Assembly (NCBI GenBank): GCA_002937505.1
Contig: PTJY01000003.1
Span: forward strand, 254,060-318,059
Direction of reading: 5' to 3'
DNA length: 64,000 nt
Origin: Alphaproteobacteria bacterium MarineAlpha12_Bin1
Lineage (GTDB): Bacteria; Pseudomonadota; Alphaproteobacteria; UBA6615
Shown: piece by piece, positions 39,350 to 48,556 of the stretch
Position numbering within the stretch: the first letter of the stretch is position 1
How the letters are laid out: every line of letters begins with the position of its first letter
Translations under genes and position numbers: made by a program
Notes under the pieces: generated by a model
Database searches by the model: none
What the model was told of the DNA's origin: nothing
What the model saw: only the letters and a program-made list of their open reading frames with translations

Positions 39350-40378
39350 TTAATCGTCGTAAATCAGACCACCTCGGCCCAAAAGGTCTTGAGTAATAAG
39401 ATCCTGAAAAAGGGATTCTACTTCTGTAAAATGAACTCGTTTTCCTATTACGGGCTTTATCACTCCGCGCGCCATCACATCCATAGTTTCAATTAGTTCC
39501 GCTCTTGTCGAATGGCGTGATCCGGTTACTATTTGTTCTGTCACAAGCAAATTTATAGGATTTACTGTAACGTTTCCAGGTTGAGCACCAATAACAACGG
39601 CACGACCGCCAGTCGCTAGACTATCAACACACGATTGAAAAGTTTCTGGAGCACCATGAAAATCCACAGCGGCATCAACTCCCCTACCATCGGTTAATTT
39701 TTTTATTTCAGAAGTAAAATCATTTATTGCTCGTACATTAATAATTTCATCAGCACCCCACTCTTGAGCCAAACTTAACTTGGCCTCAGAAATATCAGCA
39801 GCAATCACTCTAGCTCCGAACAATTTTGCGACCTGCACTCCATGAATACCAACCCCTCCTCCAGCTCCAACTATAAGGACATCATCATGAGGATTGATTT
39901 TAGCTCTCTCTCGCATACAATGCCACGGAGTGTTCACAGCGTCAGCAGCTATTGCGGCCCCCTCATAGTCAAGTCCTTTCGGTATTGGAATAAAATTTTC
40001 TGATGGCAGACAAACATAATCTGCGTAACCACCATCTCTATGAACCCCTACATAACCTTCGTGATTTTCACAAAGAGTTTCCCGTCCGTTTCGACACCAA
40101 CGACAATGGCCACAATTTAGATAAAAATAAACTCCACATTTATCTCCTACCGAAACATTAGTAACTCCATCACCAACAGATATAATTTCTCCACCCAGCT
40201 CGTGCCCCATAACTCGAGGTGCTTCTCCGCCAAACACCCCTGTTCGCATGGTTACCAATGTTAACCCAACACCAGCTGCGTGAACTTTCATGACAGCTTC
40301 ACCAGTACTCGGCTCGGGATCAGATCTCTCTTCTAGAACAAAAGGCTCCCCCCAATTCCTGATCACCATTGCTTTCAT
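39350..40378 (-). CDS. Zinc-binding alcohol dehydrogenase family protein
   Basis: The 342-residue medium-chain dehydrogenase has GHELGGEIISVGDG (catalytic zinc region), the structural zinc cysteines in CGHCRWCRNGRETLC and the NAD(P) loop VGAGGGVGIHG. The usual first catalytic Cys position is occupied by VGLTLVTMR, so the catalytic zinc site may be incomplete. Substrate unknown; the acyl-CoA dehydrogenase downstream suggests a role in alcohol or hydroxyacyl-CoA catabolism. Start ATG 40378. Confidence 0.85.
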   Translation of the reverse strand: MKAMVIRNWGEPFVLEERSDPEPSTGEAVMKVHAAGVGLTLVTMRTGVFGGEAPRVMGHELGGEIISVGDGVTNVSVGDKCGVYFYLNCGHCRWCRNGRETLCENHEGYVGVHRDGGYADYVCLPSENFIPIPKGLDYEGAAIAADAVNTPWHCMRERAKINPHDDVLIVGAGGGVGIHGVQVAKLFGARVIAADISEAKLSLAQEWGADEIINVRAINDFTSEIKKLTDGRGVDAAVDFHGAPETFQSCVDSLATGGRAVVIGAQPGNVTVNPINLLVTEQIVTGSRHSTRAELIETMDVMARGVIKPVIGKRVHFTEVESLFQDLITQDLLGRGGLIYDD

Positions 40379-40453
40379 AACTGCCTCACTTAAATTATTT
40401 ATCAGTTACTTGTAAGGCTATGACAAAAACCAGCGGTCATCTAGGTAAAAAAT

Positions 40454-40873
40454 TTAATTTTCTCTGTGGGTCTTTTCCATCCGTTCGTGGCGTTCTTGTG
40501 CCTCTATACTTAAAGTCGCTATAGGACGTGCAATTAATCGCCGGATATTAATAGTTTCTCCCGAGACCTCACAGTAACCGTATTCACCTGTATCGATCCG
40601 ACGAAGTGCCGCGTCAATTTTAGTAATCAATTTACGTCCACGATCTCGGCTGCGCAGCTCTAGGGCTCTATCACTTTCCAAGGACGCCCTATCCGCCAAA
40701 TCTGATTCTTGGGAACTGTTTGTTTGGATGTTTTCAAGAGTTTGTCCAGACTCCCTCAGCAATTCGTTTCTCCAATCCAGCAATCGTTGACGAAAAAATT
40801 CTGCCATTAACGGATTCATGAACTCATCATCATCCGTTGGAATGTAGTCTGGGGGCAATAATGTTGACGACAT
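40454..40873 (-). CDS. dksA: RNA polymerase-binding transcription factor DksA
   Basis: The 139-residue protein has the DksA coiled coil (FFRQRLLDWRNELLRES ... DRASLESDRALELRSRDRGRKL), with the tip residues DxxDxA present as DLADRA, and a C-terminal globular part ending IARPIATLSIEAQERHERMEK. The zinc finger keeps one Cys only (YGYCEVSGE), as in other alphaproteobacterial DksA. It adjusts promoter activity with ppGpp. I chose the ATG at 40873 because GGAAGG precedes it; the frame is open 56 codons further upstream, but that part is low-complexity Phe/Tyr/Ile and contains a hairpin. Confidence 0.92.
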   Translation of the reverse strand: MSSTLLPPDYIPTDDDEFMNPLMAEFFRQRLLDWRNELLRESGQTLENIQTNSSQESDLADRASLESDRALELRSRDRGRKLITKIDAALRRIDTGEYGYCEVSGETINIRRLIARPIATLSIEAQERHERMEKTHREN

Positions 40874-40895
40874 GGCCTTCCAATCCAGTTTTCGA

Positions 40896-40918
40896 AAAGA
40901 CAGCCTCTTTAGGCTGGA
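40896..40918 (-). promoter_or_regulatory. Hairpin with short T-run in the dksA leader (possible attenuator)
   Basis: CAGCCT at 40901-40906 and AGGCTG at 40911-40916 form a perfect 6-bp stem with a four-base loop. On the minus strand it is followed by TCTTTTC, 28 bases before the dksA ATG. It could be a weak terminator for upstream transcription or an attenuator in the dksA leader. Confidence 0.4.
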
Positions 40919-41173
40919 ATATATATATGCTGGATCGTTTGGGGCAAGCTGAATTACACTAGAATTTAGTATTTTTATAAAAAAATAAATAAATTTATAA
41001 AAATAAACCCCAAAATAAGTTAATTCTGATGATTTGAACACTATTTACGGATAAATATAAGTAATTCTTGGAAAGTTTTTATAAAGGCTATTTTTGTTAT
41101 GTTATATGAACTAAGAATTTTAAAAGAGTTTGTGCAGGAAGACTAGGCAACTAATTTTTAAAATAGAGAAAAC

Positions 41174-42883
41174 ATGAAAAAGAGGCCTGAGAAATTGAAA
41201 TTTCATCATCCAGGAAGCGGCCGAAAAAAAGCTGTGCCTTTTGCTAAAGGTCGCCAAGCAAAAAAAAAGGATTTAGAGGCACTTCGTGATTTACTATCTG
41301 TTAGTGAGTACCATAAAGCTGATTTGATACAGTACCTTCATGCGATACAGGATTACTATGGCTACCTCTCCGGTGAATCTCTTACTGCACTCTCAGAACT
41401 TATTGGACTGGCACTGGCCGAAGTTTATGAAGTAGCTACATTCTATGCTCATTTTAATGTTCTTATAGAAGAGCAAACCATAAAGAAAAAAGAGACAGTT
41501 GTCCGAGTTTGCTCTGGCCTCCCTTGTTCAATGGCAAAGAGCAAAGAACTTTTCAATTCTTTAATAGAACTTTATCAGGACAAAAATCATGTTTTAGAAG
41601 TCCCCTGCGTGGGTAGATGCGCCCTTTCCCCCGTTGCAGAGGTAGGGCATAACTTCATTGATAGAGCCACCGAAAAAGATGTCACAGCCGCCTTACAAAA
41701 TAATCAGGTTTTTCCAGTAATTCCAAATTACAAAAATTTATCTAATTATCTTTTGTCAGGCGGATACAAAGCACTTAGTAATTGCCGCCAAGGATTGATT
41801 AATAGAACCGAGACGGAAAATAAGATTATGAAATCTGGCCTCCGTGGAATGGGTGGAGCGGGATTCCCCGCAGCTCAAAAATGGTCAGCAGTTAGAGCTA
41901 CAACTGGCCCACGATTTATGGTTGTTAATGCAGATGAGGGTGAACCTGGAACATTTAAGGACCGCCATTTTCTTGAGACTGACCCTCATAAAATAATTGA
42001 AGGTGCACTTATCGCTGCATGGGCTGTAGAGGCAGAAACCATATATATATACTTAAGGGATGAGTATCCAGCTGCGCATGAAATCCTAAGCAGAGAAATC
42101 AGCTCTTTGGAAAGAAATAAAATAATACGAAATAATCAAATTATAGTTCGAAGAGGAGCCGGAGCATATATATGTGGTGAGGAAAGCGCCATGATCGAAT
42201 CTATCGAAGGGAAAAGAGGACTGCCCAGACATCGCCCCCCTTACGTTGCTCAAGTTGGCCTGTTTGGAAAACCAACTCTCGTTCATAACGTAGAGACACT
42301 TTACTGGTTAAAAGAAATATTCGACAAAGGCGAAGATTGGTATATCAAGAAGGGTACAAATGGCAGACAAGGACTAAGAGCTTTTTCTGTTTCAGGCAGG
42401 GTTAAAAACCCCGGTGTTAAAATAGCTCCTGTAGGCATTACCGCTCAACAACTTATTGATGAATACGCAGGTGGGATGACTGATGGTCATGCCTTTAAGG
42501 CTTATTTGCCTGGAGGTGCATCTGGGGGAATTTTACCCTCAACTCTAGCTGACATTCCCCTCGATTTCGGTACCCTAAATGAATTTGGTTGTTTCATTGG
42601 ATCCGCTGCCTTCATAGTTTTATCGGATAAAGATAGCCTACGCGAAACAGCTGTTAATTTAATGCAATTTTTCTCCGAAGAAAGCTGTGGTCAGTGCACA
42701 CCTTGTAGACTTGGCACGGAAAAAGCTCTTGTATTATTGCAAGAAGATAGTTGGAACTCTGAATTACTAAACGAGCTTTCTAGAGCAATGCGAGACGCCT
42801 CAATTTGTGGGCTTGGACAAGCAGCACCCAACCCAATTGAAAGCGTATTAAAGTTTTTCCCTGAGGAGGTAACAATCCCTTAA
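41174..42883 (+). CDS. fdhB: NAD-dependent formate dehydrogenase beta subunit (NuoE-NuoF fusion)
   Basis: The 569-residue fusion has an N-terminal NuoE-like [2Fe-2S] domain (Cys113, Cys118, Cys145, Cys149) and a NuoF-like domain. The latter holds the FMN/NADH loop GMGGAGFP (225-232), NADEGEPGTFKDR, GAGAYICGEESA, an SLBB segment and a [4Fe-4S] site (Cys505, 508, 511, 545). Size and layout match the beta subunit of the Methylorubrum FDH1, which passes electrons from formate to NAD+. HoxF of NAD hydrogenases is similar, but no hydrogenase genes are present. The catalytic subunit lies 12.6 kb downstream on the same strand, an unusual separation. It is divergent from dksA. Confidence 0.86.
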   Translation: MKKRPEKLKFHHPGSGRKKAVPFAKGRQAKKKDLEALRDLLSVSEYHKADLIQYLHAIQDYYGYLSGESLTALSELIGLALAEVYEVATFYAHFNVLIEEQTIKKKETVVRVCSGLPCSMAKSKELFNSLIELYQDKNHVLEVPCVGRCALSPVAEVGHNFIDRATEKDVTAALQNNQVFPVIPNYKNLSNYLLSGGYKALSNCRQGLINRTETENKIMKSGLRGMGGAGFPAAQKWSAVRATTGPRFMVVNADEGEPGTFKDRHFLETDPHKIIEGALIAAWAVEAETIYIYLRDEYPAAHEILSREISSLERNKIIRNNQIIVRRGAGAYICGEESAMIESIEGKRGLPRHRPPYVAQVGLFGKPTLVHNVETLYWLKEIFDKGEDWYIKKGTNGRQGLRAFSVSGRVKNPGVKIAPVGITAQQLIDEYAGGMTDGHAFKAYLPGGASGGILPSTLADIPLDFGTLNEFGCFIGSAAFIVLSDKDSLRETAVNLMQFFSEESCGQCTPCRLGTEKALVLLQEDSWNSELLNELSRAMRDASICGLGQAAPNPIESVLKFFPEEVTIP

Positions 42884-42888
42884 ACGCC

Positions 42889-43566
42889 TTAGTCACCAAA
42901 AACCCATCTATATATGCGTGAATCTTCTTTGTAACCGTTATTGGCCACAAATGGTTCATTTGCCCAAAACCTCTCTGCGGCTAATCTATCAGGCAGCTCA
43001 ATTAACAAAGCAGTTCCAATATTGGTTGTTCCATCGTCCGAACAAATCGGTCCTCGAATTATAAAATCATTTTCAAATGATCGAAAGTATTTTTCATGTG
43101 AGGTGAGATGTGCATCAAAAAGACTTTCCGTGTTGTCAATCTTTGAGCCAGTCAGTAAAAACTGTTTTTGGCCTTTTCTTTCATAGTCCTTCTGCCTTTT
43201 AATAAAGCTATTCGACCATCGATGTATATCTATGCTTGCATAAACTCCTGATTTTCTCAAAGGTTCGGACTCAAGAAACTTTTCAACTTCATCCCTGTTA
43301 TCAAGTTGTAAAAAAAAAGTTGTTCCCAACGTATCTAACGCATTGTCAGACACCAGATGTCCATAGCCTATAACCTTTTCATCAAAGTTTGAAACATATA
43401 ATCTTTGCTCCTGAAGGTGCGTTCCTCGACGCTCTAGACTTTCAGGTTCATCCCAGCAGTAAATTGCCCATTCAGCAGGCTTTGAACTATAATACGACTT
43501 TAGCTCATCATCACTTTTTCCAAAACGAGGATCATCTGGGAGATATTCAGAAGTATTTTCTGACAT
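42889..43566 (-). CDS. Tandem YCII-domain protein
   Basis: The 225-residue protein has two YciI-like ferredoxin-fold domains in tandem (about 32-120 and 133-222). Each has the HL-x-x-GxxxxxGHL/GP pattern and the closing EPxxxxGVYxxxxIHRW element. YciI domains have a His-Asp pair and are mostly uncharacterised. The gene converges on the FDH beta gene with a five-base gap. Start ATG 43566. Confidence 0.75.
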   Translation of the reverse strand: MSENTSEYLPDDPRFGKSDDELKSYYSSKPAEWAIYCWDEPESLERRGTHLQEQRLYVSNFDEKVIGYGHLVSDNALDTLGTTFFLQLDNRDEVEKFLESEPLRKSGVYASIDIHRWSNSFIKRQKDYERKGQKQFLLTGSKIDNTESLFDAHLTSHEKYFRSFENDFIIRGPICSDDGTTNIGTALLIELPDRLAAERFWANEPFVANNGYKEDSRIYRWVFGD

Positions 43567-43712
43567 TTATCAAACCTTTCATCCCTTGCACCTACAGAAG
43601 CGCTGATTAATTGACTAATCTATAAATTCTGTAATCTACTATCTTTAAGGCTTTCTTTATTCTCTTTCATCGAATATATTTCAAAATAGTCTACGTAAAA
43701 TATTAGAAATGG

Positions 43713-43726
43713 TTTTGTACACAAAA
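43713..43726. promoter_or_regulatory. Inverted repeat TTTTGT-AC-ACAAAA, possible operator
   Basis: Two 6-base arms around a two-base centre contain TTGTnnACAA, a form used by some GntR-family regulators. It lies 87 bp upstream of the substrate-binding-protein ATG. No regulator gene is adjacent. Confidence 0.4.
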
Positions 43727-43770
43727 GTTTCTATTGTTATTCGTACGTTATCAAGGTCTATTATGTTAAC

Positions 43771-43789
43771 GTGCATTAAACTCATGCAC
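43771..43789. promoter_or_regulatory. Inverted repeat GTGCAT-N7-ATGCAC, possible operator
   Basis: Perfect 6-base arms separated by TAAACTC end 23 bases before the ABC-operon start codon, between a plausible promoter (TTGTTA near 43735, 17-bp gap, TCTATT) and the strong GGGAGGAG ribosome site. The position suits a repressor site. Confidence 0.45.
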
Positions 43790-43812
43790 ATAGTTTATTT
43801 TGGGAGGAGAGA

Positions 43813-45387
43813 ATGAACATTATTTTAAAAGGTCTGACAGCCGTCGGACTTGCGGTTGCTGTTGCTGGATTGACCCCAGCCATAGCTGAGACGCCAAAAA
43901 AAGGTGGTATATTTGAATATGGTGTGAAAGCTGGTATTCCTACTTACGATCTACAAGGATCTAACTCATACGGAACACTGCATCGAACCGAGCAGCACTA
44001 CTCTCTGCTCGTTACCTTCGATTGGAAAAATTTTCCAAAAATAGTTGGAGACGTAGCGGAAAGCTGGAAAATATCCGACGACCAGCTTAAATACACCTTT
44101 AAAATTCGAAAAGGTATTAAGTTCCATGACGGAACCCCGTTAACTGCACAAGATGTTCTTGCTAGTTACAATCGTCTAAAAGACCCCAAAGAAGGAGTTA
44201 TTTCTCCTCGTAAAGCGTATTTCAAAACGATTAAGCAGTTTTCGGCTCCTGACGACTATACATTTATAGCAGAATTTTCAGAGCCATTTGCTTTTGGCTT
44301 AAATTTGTTTGCAACGCCTTACAACCCGATCTACTCAAAGAAAGACACTGAAAAACCAGGAAACTGGCATCATAAGAATATTAACGGCACGGGACCGTTT
44401 GTTTTTGTAGAGCACCAACCAGGAAAAAAATGGGTATCGAAACGTTATGAAGACTATCATTTCGATGACGTGCACCTTGACGGCACTATCGCCTATAAAA
44501 TTAAAAACATAACGCAACCTATGATTGGTGGCCAGATCATGGCTGAGATGAGAAGTGTTTCTCCACCTGAAAAGAAAACTCTACAGAAAGAAATGGGAGA
44601 CAAAATCACTTTCCATGAAAAACCCACCCTTTCTGTTTGGATGGTAACGCTTAACTCGGCTTTCCCTCCATTTAAGGATAAGAGGGTACGGCAAGCACTA
44701 ACTCTATGCTTAGATCGTCACAAAGGCCTAGACGCTCTATCAAAAATCACGGTTACAACACGTCGAACCGGATATATGCTGTATGGAACTCAATACGCCC
44801 AATCTGACGCTGATTTAGACAAGCAGATAGGGTTCTGGCCGGACATTAAAAAAAGCAGAGCAAAAGCCAAGAAACTTCTAAAGGAAGCAGGTCACGAGGG
44901 TCTTAAGTTTAAATACACAAATCGTGCCGTAGCACACCCTTATGATCAAATTGGAATTTGGTTAATATCTCAATGGAAAGCATGTGGCTTGAATCCAACA
45001 ATGGAGACATTCCCTTCAGCTAAGTACAAAAGCATCCGTAGTAAGGGTGGCTTTGATACGACGATTGACTGGAATGCGGCTTTCTTACCACATCCAATGT
45101 TGATGCTTGCCAAGTATCAATCCACGAGCTTTAATCCAATTAATTTCTCTCGTAATGAAGAACCTGAAATCGACGAGATGTATCGAAAGATGAACGCGAC
45201 CTTAGATCCTGCAAAAGTCAAGATAATGGCTGCAGAAATCGAAAACAAAGTGCTTGACGATGCTTGGTTCTTACCTCTTGGATATTTTGCGAGATCAGTG
45301 CCAATGCTCAGCAAAATTAAAGGTTATCATATTACGTACACTCATGCCGCCAACAACGACTGGCGTGGCATGTGGATTGACGACTAA
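43813..45387 (+). CDS. ABC transporter substrate-binding protein, peptide/nickel family (SBP_bac_5)
   Basis: The 524-residue lipoprotein-free binding protein has a signal peptide (residues 1-25, cleavage after AIA) and the family hallmarks: FEYGVKAGIPTYDLQGSNSYG, FTFKIRKGIKFHDGTPLTAQDV, NGTGPFVF. Members bind peptides, nickel, opines, or organic acids, so the ligand cannot be read off. GGGAGGAG gives a very strong ribosome site. It is first in an operon with a fused double ATPase and two permeases; a terminator-like hairpin after it should make it the most abundant product. Confidence 0.9.
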   Translation: MNIILKGLTAVGLAVAVAGLTPAIAETPKKGGIFEYGVKAGIPTYDLQGSNSYGTLHRTEQHYSLLVTFDWKNFPKIVGDVAESWKISDDQLKYTFKIRKGIKFHDGTPLTAQDVLASYNRLKDPKEGVISPRKAYFKTIKQFSAPDDYTFIAEFSEPFAFGLNLFATPYNPIYSKKDTEKPGNWHHKNINGTGPFVFVEHQPGKKWVSKRYEDYHFDDVHLDGTIAYKIKNITQPMIGGQIMAEMRSVSPPEKKTLQKEMGDKITFHEKPTLSVWMVTLNSAFPPFKDKRVRQALTLCLDRHKGLDALSKITVTTRRTGYMLYGTQYAQSDADLDKQIGFWPDIKKSRAKAKKLLKEAGHEGLKFKYTNRAVAHPYDQIGIWLISQWKACGLNPTMETFPSAKYKSIRSKGGFDTTIDWNAAFLPHPMLMLAKYQSTSFNPINFSRNEEPEIDEMYRKMNATLDPAKVKIMAAEIENKVLDDAWFLPLGYFARSVPMLSKIKGYHITYTHAANNDWRGMWIDD

Positions 45388-45406
45388 AATAGTTACTTGA
45401 ATATTG

Positions 45407-45446
45407 GGGGTTGGTGACGATAATCGCTGCCAACCCCTGATTTTTT
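45407..45446 (+). terminator. Intraoperonic terminator/attenuator after the binding-protein gene
   Basis: The 8-bp perfect stem GGGGTTGG/CCAACCCC (45407-45414 with 45430-45437) is followed by TGA and six T residues. It lies 20 bp past the stop of the binding-protein gene and 80 bp before the ATPase gene, as expected for a leaky terminator that sets high binding-protein expression. Confidence 0.75.
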
Positions 45447-45525
45447 ACAAAAGCGTACTAACCTATTTGTTGTTTACTGAATGAATATTTACAGTTTTTC
45501 TCAAGAGATGTCGTAATCCATAAAA

Positions 45526-47565
45526 ATGAATAACACCCAAGACAAAAATGACGTTTTACTGGACGTCGAAGACTTAGAAGTAGAATTTCACACGGGTGCC
45601 GGCGTAGTGCGTGCCGTTGATGGCACGAGCTTTAAGGTTCACCGCGGAGAATTTCTTTCTATAGTAGGCGAGTCGGGGTGTGGTAAATCCGTTACAGCGC
45701 TCTCTTTAATGCGCCTTCTTCCAAGAAAAACAGCAGCAGTTAAAGCTAAAAAAATAATATTTGATGGAATAGACCTTGCTACCCTCCCCGAATCTGAAAT
45801 GCGGGAACTTCGTGGTAGACATATTTCCATGATATTTCAAGAACCAATGACAAGTCTAAACCCAGTGCTGACAATAGGGGACCAGATAACTGAGCCTTTG
45901 ATTACGCATCTAAAAATGAGCCAAAAAGAGGCAGATCTGAGAGCTATTGAGCTGATAAATATGGTAGGAATTCCCGATCCAGAGAGGCGTATTACTCAGT
46001 ATCCACATCAGTTCTCTGGTGGAATGCGACAAAGAGCGATGATTGCAATCGGTCTAGCTTGTGAACCAAAGCTAATTATAGCCGACGAGCCAACAACTGC
46101 ACTGGATGTAACAATTCAAGCGCAGATATTAGAGCTTCTAAAAGATATTTCAGAGAGACTAGGGATCGCCGTTATATTAATTACTCATAATCTTGGGGTT
46201 GTTGCGGCTTATGCTGACCGAGTTAACGTTATGTATGCAGCTCGTATAATCGAACGGGGGAGTTCCAGCAATATATTCGGAGCACCAGCTCATCCTTATA
46301 CTGTGGGATTAATGAGATCGGTTCCAAGACTTGATAAACCGCGCGTTGGTCGATTGGCAACAATAGAAGGCATGCCTCCAAACCTTCTTGCCCCGCCCCA
46401 AGGTTGTAGGTTTCGCGACAGATGCCCGATTGCTGATGAAAAGTGTCAAGAAAGTCCCCCTACTACAACTGCACCCGGGACAGTCCAAGACCATACTGTG
46501 GCATGTTGGAAAAATGAATTTGCTAAGGAAAATGCTCCAACACTTTATGGGTCAGAAACCGCTATAGAAAAAGAAAAATCTGCTCATGGTGAAAAAGTAC
46601 TTCTTAACGTAAGCGGACTAAAGCAATATTTTAATATATCAATTCGTGAGGGGCTCAAATCACATAAGGTCGACATACGTGCGGTTGACGATATGAGTTT
46701 TAATGTACGTGAGGGAGAGACTGTTGGACTTGTTGGAGAGTCCGGATGTGGTAAAACATCAGCTGGTCGAGCCATATTACATCTAGATAATCCGACAGCT
46801 GGAAACATAGAATTTGATGGCAATCTCTTAAATGTTGGTAATATTGCAGCTGTTCGAAGAGACATGCAGGTCATTTTTCAAGATCCCTTCTCATCGCTAA
46901 ACCCAAGAATGAAAGTAGGGCAAATTCTTGAAGAACCATTAAAAGTGCATAAATTAAGGGATGGAAAATCCGCTCGATTAGATCGAGTTGCAGAACTATT
47001 GACGCAAGTTGGACTTTATCCTTACATGGCCGATCGATACCCACATGAGCTATCTGGAGGACAAAGGCAAAGAGTTGGTATAGCCCGAGCATTGGCTCTA
47101 GAACCAAAATTAATAATTTGCGATGAACCAGTTTCTGCGCTTGATGTCTCGGTCCAAGCTCAAATTATTAATTTATTAGAGGATTTACAAAATGATTTGG
47201 GCTTAGCCTATGTCTTTATCGCGCATGACTTAGCGGTTGTTAGACATATCTCTCATAGGGTAATTGTTATGTACCTCGGCAAAGTTATGGAAGTCGGTGA
47301 AGGTAATACCCTTTATGACAACCCACAACATCCTTATACTCGAGCATTGTTAGACGCAGCACCAGTACCTGACCCAGAGATAGAAAGAAGTAGACAACGC
47401 ACTATTCTAGAGGGTGACATACCTTCTCCACTAAACCCTCCAAGTGGATGCGTTTTTTCTACCCGTTGCCCTTTGGTTACAGATGAGTGTAAAAGTATGG
47501 TTCCAGAACTCGATGATTTTGCTCCTGGCCATGGGGTGGCGTGTATAAAGATCGGAGCTAGTTAA
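45526..47565 (+). CDS. ABC transporter double ATPase (DppD-DppF fusion)
   Basis: The 679-residue protein carries two complete nucleotide-binding domains. The first (about 8-330) has [19 protein letters not shown] and [11 protein letters not shown]; the second (about 360-675) has [19 protein letters not shown] and [11 protein letters not shown]. Each ends with the oligopeptide-transporter C-terminal extension containing Cys-rich RFRDRCPIA...C and [11 protein letters not shown]. It powers import with the two permeases that follow. Start ATG 45526. Confidence 0.93.
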   Translation: MNNTQDKNDVLLDVEDLEVEFHTGAGVVRAVDGTSFKVHRGEFLSIVGESGCGKSVTALSLMRLLPRKTAAVKAKKIIFDGIDLATLPESEMRELRGRHISMIFQEPMTSLNPVLTIGDQITEPLITHLKMSQKEADLRAIELINMVGIPDPERRITQYPHQFSGGMRQRAMIAIGLACEPKLIIADEPTTALDVTIQAQILELLKDISERLGIAVILITHNLGVVAAYADRVNVMYAARIIERGSSSNIFGAPAHPYTVGLMRSVPRLDKPRVGRLATIEGMPPNLLAPPQGCRFRDRCPIADEKCQESPPTTTAPGTVQDHTVACWKNEFAKENAPTLYGSETAIEKEKSAHGEKVLLNVSGLKQYFNISIREGLKSHKVDIRAVDDMSFNVREGETVGLVGESGCGKTSAGRAILHLDNPTAGNIEFDGNLLNVGNIAAVRRDMQVIFQDPFSSLNPRMKVGQILEEPLKVHKLRDGKSARLDRVAELLTQVGLYPYMADRYPHELSGGQRQRVGIARALALEPKLIICDEPVSALDVSVQAQIINLLEDLQNDLGLAYVFIAHDLAVVRHISHRVIVMYLGKVMEVGEGNTLYDNPQHPYTRALLDAAPVPDPEIERSRQRTILEGDIPSPLNPPSGCVFSTRCPLVTDECKSMVPELDDFAPGHGVACIKIGAS

Positions 47566-47569
47566 TATT

Positions 47570-48526
47570 ATGTTAAGATATACTGCTCAACGTTTGTTGC
47601 TGGTTATCCCCACACTAATTGCTGTGGCAATACTAGTGTTTTTTCTAGTTCGTGTCCTACCAGGAGACCCGGTAGAAGTTAAACTGATCGGTGAGTTTGG
47701 TGACGTTAACCCCGAACTAATTTACAAAGAGAGAAAGCGACTAGGTCTTGAAGATCCATTACATATCCAATTTGTTAACTTTATGGTCGGACTGCCTCAG
47801 GGAGATATGGGAATATCCCTGGTCACAGAAAGGCCTCTAACAGAAGAAATTGGAGCCCGTATAACTATTTCAATTGAACTAGCTTTTTTTGCCACATTAC
47901 TATCTGTCATAATCGCTTTTCCCCTTGGGACTGCAGCGGCCCTTTATAGGGGGACTTGGTTCGATTACGTGATTAGGATAATAACCATTGGGGGGCTTGC
48001 TGTGCCTTCTTTCTGGTTTGGTATGCTTATCATTATGGCTCTTCTAGCCACAGTGGGAAAATTACCCTCTCTTGATACAGCTGGCCTTTTTGAAGATCCT
48101 ATGGCAAATCTTTACACCCTCTTTTGGCCGGCTTTGAGTGTGGGTTACAGATATTCATCAGTTATAGCTAGAATGCTTAGATCATCTATCTTAGAAGTAC
48201 TTGCGGAAGACTACATCCGTACGGCTAGAGCAAAGGGTCTGTATGAAAGGATAGTTATCGTAAAGCACGGCATGAGAAACGCCCTGTTACCTACGGTTAC
48301 AGTTGTAGGCTTAGAATTCGCTTTTCTGATTGGAGGTCTAGTTGTTACAGAACAAGTCTTCAACATCAACGGAATTGGTAAAATGTTTGTGGAGGCCGTC
48401 CAGTTTAACGATATGACGATGCTACAAGGTTTGGTGTTAATTGTAGCAACAAGTTTTGTCCTGATAAATTTATTGGTAGACTTGTTGTATGCTGCTCTAG
48501 ATCCGCGAATACGCTATCAAGCATAG
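47570..48526 (+). CDS. ABC transporter permease, DppB/OppB type
   Basis: The 318-residue protein has six membrane helices with the typical N-terminus (RYTAQRLLLVIPTLIAVAILVFFLVRVLPGDPV) and the EAA loop YIRTARAKGLYERIVIVKHGMRNALLP that contacts the ATPase. It is four bases downstream of the ATPase gene and so translationally close. Start ATG 47570. Confidence 0.93.
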   Translation: MLRYTAQRLLLVIPTLIAVAILVFFLVRVLPGDPVEVKLIGEFGDVNPELIYKERKRLGLEDPLHIQFVNFMVGLPQGDMGISLVTERPLTEEIGARITISIELAFFATLLSVIIAFPLGTAAALYRGTWFDYVIRIITIGGLAVPSFWFGMLIIMALLATVGKLPSLDTAGLFEDPMANLYTLFWPALSVGYRYSSVIARMLRSSILEVLAEDYIRTARAKGLYERIVIVKHGMRNALLPTVTVVGLEFAFLIGGLVVTEQVFNINGIGKMFVEAVQFNDMTMLQGLVLIVATSFVLINLLVDLLYAALDPRIRYQA

Positions 48527-48556
48527 AATGTATAACTATAAAGGCATAAATGTGTC

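Noticed and set aside
40874..41041. A 56-codon N-terminal extension of DksA
   Set aside because: Low-complexity Phe/Tyr/Ile coding that overlaps a hairpin; the ATG at 40873 has its own GGAAGG site and matches the family N-terminus.
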